Source of the DNA: JBEKTW01 sp049515655
GTDB taxonomy: Bacteria; Bacteroidota; Ignavibacteria; UBA10030; SZUA-254
Length of the DNA stretch: 38,487 nt
Direction of reading: 5' to 3'
Assembly: GCA_049515655.1 (NCBI GenBank)
Contig: JBEKTW010000037.1
Span: forward strand, 1-38,487
The notes beneath the pieces were generated by a model. The model searched no databases, was not told the DNA's origin, and saw only the letters and a list, made by a program, of their open reading frames with translations. Both the position numbers and the translations under genes were made by a program. Shown here in pieces: positions 33,864-38,487 of this stretch (positions within the stretch are counted from its first letter, which is position 1; the number at the start of each line of letters is the position of its first letter).

Positions 33864-34868
33864 ATGCAAATCGGAAACATCAATATTCCGCATGCCGTGC
33901 TCCTTGCTCCAATGGAAGATGTCACAGACATCGCTTTCCGGCTGGTGTGCAAGAACCTCGGCGCAGACATCATGTACACGGAATTCGTCAATGCCGACGG
34001 GCTTGCCCGCGATTCCAAGAGGACGAAACAAAAAATGGAGTTCCTGGCGGAGGAGCGACCGTTCGGCATCCAGCTTTATGGCGGGGACGAATCATCGATG
34101 GATACGGCGGCGCGGATGGCGGAATCCTTACGTCCCGACCTTATCGATATCAACTGCGGCTGCTGGGTCCGCAAGGTCGTCGGACGCGGAGCCGGTTCCG
34201 GACTGCTCCGCGATCTCTCCCAAATGCGACTCCTCATTTCGACGGTCGTCGATGCCGTACGGCTTCCGGTGACGGTCAAGACACGTTTAGGATGGGATGA
34301 AAAGACAATTCAAATCGTTGAAGTAGCGAAAATGGTTGAAGACACCGGCGCAAAAGCCCTCACCATCCACTGCAGGACGCGCGCGCAAGGGCACAAAGGA
34401 GAACCGGACTACAGTTTGATTCCGGCCGTGAAGCAGGCCGTGAGTATCCCGGTCATCGTCAACGGAGGAATTGATTCGCCGGAACGGGCCAGGATGGTCT
34501 TCGACACCACCGGATGTGACGGAGTGATGGTCGCGCGAGCGGCGATCGAGAATCCATGGATATTCCAGGAGATAAAGCACTATCTCGCCACAGGCGAATT
34601 GCTTCCACCCCGGACGGCGCAGGAGCGGCTCGATTTGTTGCTTTCCCATTTGCGGCTGGCGGTGAAATACAAGGGAGAACAACGGGCAGTGATCGAATTC
34701 CGGAAACACTATGCCGGCTATCTTCGCGAGCTTCCTTGGATCTCGAAACTCCGCGTCGAATTGATGAAATGCACGGAAGAGCAGCAAGTCATCGACCATC
34801 TCGATTCATTTTTTGAGACTCTCGCCAAGGGAGAAGTTGTCCCCGGCGGCGAATTCACGGCGGTCTAA
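33864..34868 (+). CDS. dusB: tRNA-dihydrouridine synthase (DusB-like)
   Basis: A 334-residue FMN enzyme that reduces uridines in the D-loop of tRNA. It shows VLLAPMEDVTDIAFRLVC at the N-terminus, YTEFVNADGL, IQLYGGDE, and the catalytic loop DINCGCWVRKV (Cys100; the common family form is NxGCP, with Trp here in place of Pro). The phosphate-binding part of the barrel reads IPVIVNGGI and GCDGVMVARAAIENPW. The helical C-terminal domain is complete. The ATG at 33864 has only a weak purine stretch before it. PolX follows after 30 nt, probably in the same transcript. Confidence 0.95.
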   Translation: MQIGNINIPHAVLLAPMEDVTDIAFRLVCKNLGADIMYTEFVNADGLARDSKRTKQKMEFLAEERPFGIQLYGGDESSMDTAARMAESLRPDLIDINCGCWVRKVVGRGAGSGLLRDLSQMRLLISTVVDAVRLPVTVKTRLGWDEKTIQIVEVAKMVEDTGAKALTIHCRTRAQGHKGEPDYSLIPAVKQAVSIPVIVNGGIDSPERARMVFDTTGCDGVMVARAAIENPWIFQEIKHYLATGELLPPRTAQERLDLLLSHLRLAVKYKGEQRAVIEFRKHYAGYLRELPWISKLRVELMKCTEEQQVIDHLDSFFETLAKGEVVPGGEFTAV

Positions 34869-34898
34869 TCACAGCCCATTGTTCCTCATTTTCGCGCC

Positions 34899-36647
34899 AT
34901 GGATAAGAAGGAAATCGCCGACATCCTCGATGAAATCGGGACGCTGTTGGAGCTTCGAGGTGAGAATCCATTCAAGTCCAGGGCGTACCACAACGCCTCC
35001 CGAATCGTCGGCGCCCTCACGAAAGACCTGGAGCAGATCGTCGAGACGGGCGAGCTGCAGGACATCAAGGGAATCGGTAAGGGTTTGGCTGAGACAATCA
35101 CAGAACTTGTCCGGAGCGGCAAGTCGAAGTATCATCATGAATTGCAATCCTCCCTCCCCGCCGGATTGCTGGAGATGATTCGCATTCAGGGCCTCGGCCC
35201 GAAGCGCGTGAAGATTCTCTATGATAAATTGAACATCAGGTCGGTCGACCAGCTTCAGAAAGCGGCGCAGCAGCACAAGCTGGCCGCGCTGGACGGTTTT
35301 GGCGAGAAGAGCGAAGAAAATATCCTCAAGGGCATCGAAACCCTGAGCAAGCACGCCGACCAGCATCTGTTCCCCCGGGCTGAGGAGGCCGCGACTCATA
35401 TACTCGATGCATTAAAAAAACAAAAGGGGGTGATACGATGTGAGATTGCGGGAAGTTTGCGACGGCGGAAAGAAATTATCGGCGATATCGATATTGTCGT
35501 CAGCGCAAAGCCAGCCGATACCGCGAAGATCATGCGTGCCTTCACCTCCCATCCGGACGTCGAATCTCTCATCGGTCAGGGTGAAACAAAATCAAGCGTG
35601 ATGCTGAAATCCGGGATTCATTGTGACCTGCGGATTGTGAGCGAGACAGAATTCCCATTTGCGCTTGCATACTTCACGGGAAGCAAAGAGCACAATATCG
35701 AGATGCGGTCGCGGGCAAAACAATTCGGCTGGAGTTTGAACGAATACGGATTCTCGGAACTCGGTGCGGATGAAAAACGGGGCAAAGCAAAACGCCTCAT
35801 ACAATGCAAGACGGAAGAAGACATCTACAGGTCTCTCCGTCTTGCCTACGTCCCCCCCGAGCTTCGCGAACACATGGGCGAGATTGAAGCAGCGGCGGAC
35901 GATGCCATCCCCGAGCTGATAGAGCTCAACGACCTCCGTGGAACTTTTCATTGCCATACAACGTATAGTGATGGAGCGAACACCCTTGCGGAGATGGCCG
36001 CAGCTGCGAGGGAATTGGGCTGGGAATATCTTGGTATCGCCGACCACAGCAAAATCGCCGCTTATGCGGGCGGCCTGAGCGACGAGAAAGTGAAACAGCA
36101 GCTCAGGGAAATCGACAAGCTCAACGGCGGATTCAATGGCTTCAAGTTCTTCAAGGGAACGGAAGTCGATATTCTTCCAGACGGCAGTTTGGACTGGAAT
36201 AGCGGAGTCTTGGAGCGGTTTGATTACGTCGTCGCATCGATTCACAGCAAGTTCAAGATGACTGAAGCCGAAGCCACCCGGCGCACCATCAAGGCTCTGA
36301 AGAATAAATATGTCGCGATGCTGGGACACCCAACGGGGCGATTGCTGCTTGAGCGCGAAGGTTATCCGGTGAATATGATCGAAGTCATCGACGCGGCAGC
36401 CGATTATGGCAAGATGATCGAGATCAATGCGCATCCGTCGCGTCTCGACCTCGATTGGCGATTGTGCAAGTATGCAAAAGAGAAAGGCGTCAAGGTGTGC
36501 ATCAATCCCGACGCTCACAACATCGACGGTTTAAAGGACGTCCGGTACGGCGTTGGAATCGCGCGAAAAGGATGGCTTGAACGGAAAGATGTGGTCAATA
36601 CGTTGAGTGTGAAGGAAGTGAGGAAGAGGTTTGAGGTTCGAGGTTAG
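34899..36647 (+). CDS. polX: Family X DNA polymerase/3'-5' exonuclease PolX
   Basis: A 582-residue repair polymerase. Residues 1-150 hold the helix-hairpin-helix region (IKGIGKGLAETI, IQGLGPKRVKILYD). The polymerase nucleotidyltransferase motif is GSLRRRKEIIGDIDIVVSA (about 185-203). The C-terminal PHP domain (from about 345) keeps metal-binding motifs FHCHTTYSDG, IADHSKIAAYA, HPTGRLL, INAHPSRLD and NPDAHN, so it should be an active exonuclease. It fills gaps in base excision repair. The final codons (FEVRG and the TAG stop) lie inside a heptad repeat array, so the C-terminus appears to have been set by the repeat. Confidence 0.96.
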   Translation: MDKKEIADILDEIGTLLELRGENPFKSRAYHNASRIVGALTKDLEQIVETGELQDIKGIGKGLAETITELVRSGKSKYHHELQSSLPAGLLEMIRIQGLGPKRVKILYDKLNIRSVDQLQKAAQQHKLAALDGFGEKSEENILKGIETLSKHADQHLFPRAEEAATHILDALKKQKGVIRCEIAGSLRRRKEIIGDIDIVVSAKPADTAKIMRAFTSHPDVESLIGQGETKSSVMLKSGIHCDLRIVSETEFPFALAYFTGSKEHNIEMRSRAKQFGWSLNEYGFSELGADEKRGKAKRLIQCKTEEDIYRSLRLAYVPPELREHMGEIEAAADDAIPELIELNDLRGTFHCHTTYSDGANTLAEMAAAARELGWEYLGIADHSKIAAYAGGLSDEKVKQQLREIDKLNGGFNGFKFFKGTEVDILPDGSLDWNSGVLERFDYVVASIHSKFKMTEAEATRRTIKALKNKYVAMLGHPTGRLLLEREGYPVNMIEVIDAAADYGKMIEINAHPSRLDLDWRLCKYAKEKGVKVCINPDAHNIDGLKDVRYGVGIARKGWLERKDVVNTLSVKEVRKRFEVRG

Positions 36648-36755
36648 GGGTAAAGGGATAATGGATGATGGAGGATGGATGATGGACGTTTGGATGTTCG
36701 AAGTTGAGTTGGAGGTTAAGGGTTACAGGTTGTAGGTCATAGGTTATAGGTAATG
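36623..36755 (+). repeat. Heptad repeat array 7 (overlaps the polX 3' end)
   Basis: It divides into 7-mers such as TTTGAGG, TTCGAGG, TTAGGGG, ATGATGG, AGGATGG, then after a 1-base slip GGTTACA, GGTTGTA, GGTCATA and GGTTATA. The G-rich strand is in polX sense. It covers the last eight polX codons and the stop, and ends 35 nt before the next ATG. Confidence 0.85.
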
Positions 36756-36789
36756 GAATAATCATAAAGAACAAACGGAACAATCATTT

Positions 36790-37407
36790 ATGCGCTACTC
36801 ATTTTGGGGATTAATTCTCGTCATTTTCGGAGTACTCTTGCTCCTGAACAACCTGGGCATTGCAGATTTCGGGGATGTCATGAGAGACTACTGGCCCGTG
36901 CTCATCATTCTCTGGGGAATTTTCATCCTGACCAAACGAAGGAGGGAACATCCGTTGCCGACTGCTGAACAATCACCGCCGGTCGCAGGACAACCACCTC
37001 CGGCCGCCGGACAACCCTCCCCTTCACCGCAGTTTGAAGGTGAGCTGGTCCACGATTCGAATGTCTTCGGGGATGTTTTCGTGAACGTCTCTTCCCAGAA
37101 CTTCAAGGGAGGATCCGTCTCCACAATCTTCGGCGACTGCACGGTCAACCTCTCCCAGGCGGCGTTTGCCGATGGCGAACATATCCTGCGCATCCACGGC
37201 GTTTTTGGAGATTCAACGGTGATTCTTCCGAAGGATGCGGCCGTCAGCGTGAACGCGAATTCTACGTTCGGGAATGTGACGGTCTTCGACCAGCACAAAG
37301 GAGGCATATCCGCAGACCTCCATACCGCAACTGCGCCCTACGAAGCGTCTTCGAAGCGACTCAAGATCTCCATTACAAAAGTGTTCGGCGATGTAAGAGT
37401 TCATTGA
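36790..37407 (+). CDS. LiaF-like membrane protein (LiaI/DUF5668 N-terminus, LiaF beta-helix C-terminus)
   Basis: A 205-residue protein. Residues 1-50 form two transmembrane segments with the LiaI/LiaF-type motif (GLILVIFGVLLLLNNLGI, YWPVLIILWGIFIL). A Pro/Ala/Gln-rich linker (55-85) with repeated AGQPxP follows. The C-terminal 115 residues form the LiaF-type beta-helix with repeated VFGDVFVNVSS, IFGDCTVNLSQ, VFGDSTVILP, TFGNVTVFD and VFGDVRVH units. In Firmicutes LiaF restrains a cell-envelope stress sensor; here no sensor is adjacent, so the role is open. It overlaps the nth start by 1 nt. Confidence 0.88.
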   Translation: MRYSFWGLILVIFGVLLLLNNLGIADFGDVMRDYWPVLIILWGIFILTKRRREHPLPTAEQSPPVAGQPPPAAGQPSPSPQFEGELVHDSNVFGDVFVNVSSQNFKGGSVSTIFGDCTVNLSQAAFADGEHILRIHGVFGDSTVILPKDAAVSVNANSTFGNVTVFDQHKGGISADLHTATAPYEASSKRLKISITKVFGDVRVH

Positions 37408-38075
37408 TGGCTGGAAAGACTTCCCGCGGGAAAGAACATCCCGATGCATTGAAGCGGCGATCACGGACGGTCGTCGCCCGGTTGAAACGTCATTACCCGG
37501 AGGCGACCTGCGCACTCGAGCACGTGAATCCTCTTGAGCTTCTCATCGCGACGATACTCTCCGCACAATGCACCGATGAGCGGGTCAACATTGTGACGCA
37601 AACGCTGTTTCAGAAGTATCGAACCGCGAAAGACTATGCGACGGTCAACCCTAAGGAACTTGAAGCCGACATCCGTTCAACGGGGTTTTACCGGGCAAAA
37701 GCGCGAAATATCATCAACTGCTGTAGGGCATTGACTGAACAGCACGACGGGATTGTTCCCAACAGCATGGAAGAACTTACTCAGCTGGCGGGAGTGGGAA
37801 GAAAAACCGCCAACGTCGTCCTGGGGACCGCATTTGGAAAAGCCGAAGGAATCGTTGTCGATACACACGTCAGGAGGATTTCCCAACGCCTTGGATTCTC
37901 AAAGGAGGATGACCCCGAAAAAATCGAACGGGACATGATGCAGATCATCCCGAAAAAGGATTGGATCGATGTCAGCCACCTGATGATATTCCACGGGAGG
38001 AGAATTTGCCCGGCACGGAAGCCGAAATGCGCCGAATGCCCGGTGAGTGACCTTTGTCCCTCGGCGGCGCCCTAG
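37407..38075 (+). CDS. nth: Endonuclease III
   Basis: A 222-residue base-excision DNA glycosylase/AP lyase for oxidised pyrimidines. It has LLIATILSAQCTDERVN, helix-hairpin-helix with catalytic Lys (LAGVGRKTANVVLG), catalytic Asp (VVDTHVRRIS) and the [4Fe-4S] loop CPARKPKCAECPVSDLC (C-x6-C-x2-C-x5-C). I chose the ATG at 37407, coupled to the previous stop as TGATG; a TTG one codon earlier is also in frame. It ends at the stop TAG, at whose end the 121-bp tandem array begins. Confidence 0.96.
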   Translation: MAGKTSRGKEHPDALKRRSRTVVARLKRHYPEATCALEHVNPLELLIATILSAQCTDERVNIVTQTLFQKYRTAKDYATVNPKELEADIRSTGFYRAKARNIINCCRALTEQHDGIVPNSMEELTQLAGVGRKTANVVLGTAFGKAEGIVVDTHVRRISQRLGFSKEDDPEKIERDMMQIIPKKDWIDVSHLMIFHGRRICPARKPKCAECPVSDLCPSAAP

Positions 38076-38381
38076 CTGGGAGGGAGCTGCGCTCCCGACC
38101 TGCCCAGACAGTATCCATCTCACATCAGGCATTCCAATCGCGCTTACTCTGTGGTCGGGAGTGAAACTCCCTCCCAGGACAGGAGAGCTGCCACATCTGG
38201 GAGGGAGCTGCGCTCCCGACCTGCCCAGACGGTATCCATCTCACGTCAGGCATTCCACTCGCGCTTACTCTCTGGTCGGGAGTGAAACTCCCTCCCAGGA
38301 CAGGAGAGCTGCCACATCTGGGAGGGAGCTGCGCTCCCGACCGGCCAGACGGCATCCATCTCAGATCAGGCATTCCACTCG
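38076..38381 (-). repeat. 121-bp tandem repeat (2.5 units) of paired REP palindromes (BIME-like)
   Basis: Units start at 38076, 38197 and 38318 (period exactly 121 bp), the third cut after about 64 bp. Each full unit has two hairpins in opposite orientation: GGGAGC-TGC-GCTCCC and, about 85 bp on, GGGAGT-GAA-ACTCCC, both set within GGTCGGGAG.../...CTCCCTCCC context. Units 1 and 2 differ at only a few positions. The array lies immediately 3' of the RAYT gene on the right edge and ends next to nth. Confidence 0.88.
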
Positions 38382-38487
38382 AACGATCGTATGATCGCCC
38401 AGAATATAATTCCGTGCACTTGAGTACAACCAATGTTCGGGTTTTTCAACGTACCCTTTTCTGACTGGGTTGTTGTGAATATACAAG
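38361..38487 (-). CDS. REP-associated tyrosine transposase (RAYT, Y1_Tnp), 3' end only
   Basis: The minus-strand frame from the right edge gives 41 residues: LYIHNNPVRKGYVEKPEHWL, then YSSARNYILGDHT and a short tail to the TGA at 38361-38363. The IHNNPVRxGxVxxPExWxYSSARNY block is the well-conserved C-terminal signature of RAYT transposases, single-strand HUH enzymes that process REP hairpins. The catalytic part is outside the window, so activity cannot be judged. The last codons lie inside the third copy of the 121-bp repeat. Confidence 0.9.
   Translation of the reverse strand, partial: LYIHNNPVRKGYVEKPEHWLYSSARNYILGDHTIVRVECLI

Noticed and set aside
38076..38381. Tandem repeats considered as a CRISPR array
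   Set aside because: The unit is 121 bp with conserved interior sequence, there are no unique spacers, and no cas gene is present.

Overview
The window comes from a Gram-negative bacterium: it has an outer-membrane TonB-dependent receptor, several lipoproteins and Tat- or Sec-exported glycosidases. Base composition is close to balanced. Genes use Shine-Dalgarno sites, and the clearest promoters are sigma70-like (TTGACA / TATACT with 17-nt spacers) rather than the Bacteroidia type. Together with the style of the surface proteins, this suggests the FCB group near Ignavibacteriota/Bacteroidota. That placement is inferred; there is no rRNA gene and I recognised no tRNA gene to test it.

Left part (1-8741): a minus-strand operon from a strong promoter at 7372-7400. 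It encodes a small lipoprotein, a large Ig-like lipoprotein (joined by an ATGAGTAA overlap), a TonB-dependent receptor and an Asp-rich secreted protein that runs off the left edge. A divergent gene encodes a seven-blade propeller lipoprotein. Next (8931-15271) come two exported six-hairpin glycosidases, separated by a decayed RAYT transposase and a REP hairpin, then a DUF4412 protein.

Middle (15300-26818): small genes set in repeat-rich DNA (a four-helix-bundle protein, a CDGSH protein, ThiI), then a minus-strand series: glycolate-oxidase subunits GlcD and GlcF, a PAS/GAF hybrid histidine kinase, a rhomboid protease, a membrane protein that shares the kinase's input domain, and a broken esterase.

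Right part (26906-38487): a shikimate-pathway cluster. DAHP synthase lies on the minus strand behind an attenuator-like leader. Divergently, aroB-aroDE-aroA-aroC are tightly coupled on the plus strand. Only shikimate kinase is missing. AroC carries an extra C-terminal domain resembling an AroQ-type chorismate mutase. Then follow DusB, PolX, a LiaF-like membrane protein and endonuclease III. The right edge holds the 3' end of another RAYT transposase and a 121-bp tandem array of paired palindromes.

The most unusual feature is the intergenic DNA. Seven loci hold degenerate arrays with strict 7-bp periodicity. In gene-sense orientation the G-rich strand follows stop codons and the C-rich strand precedes starts, so a four-helix-bundle gene and a broken esterase gene are each bracketed by inverted heptad arrays. 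Other palindrome families (REP/BIME, a 70-bp dispersed repeat, a five-hairpin mosaic) fill most remaining gaps.
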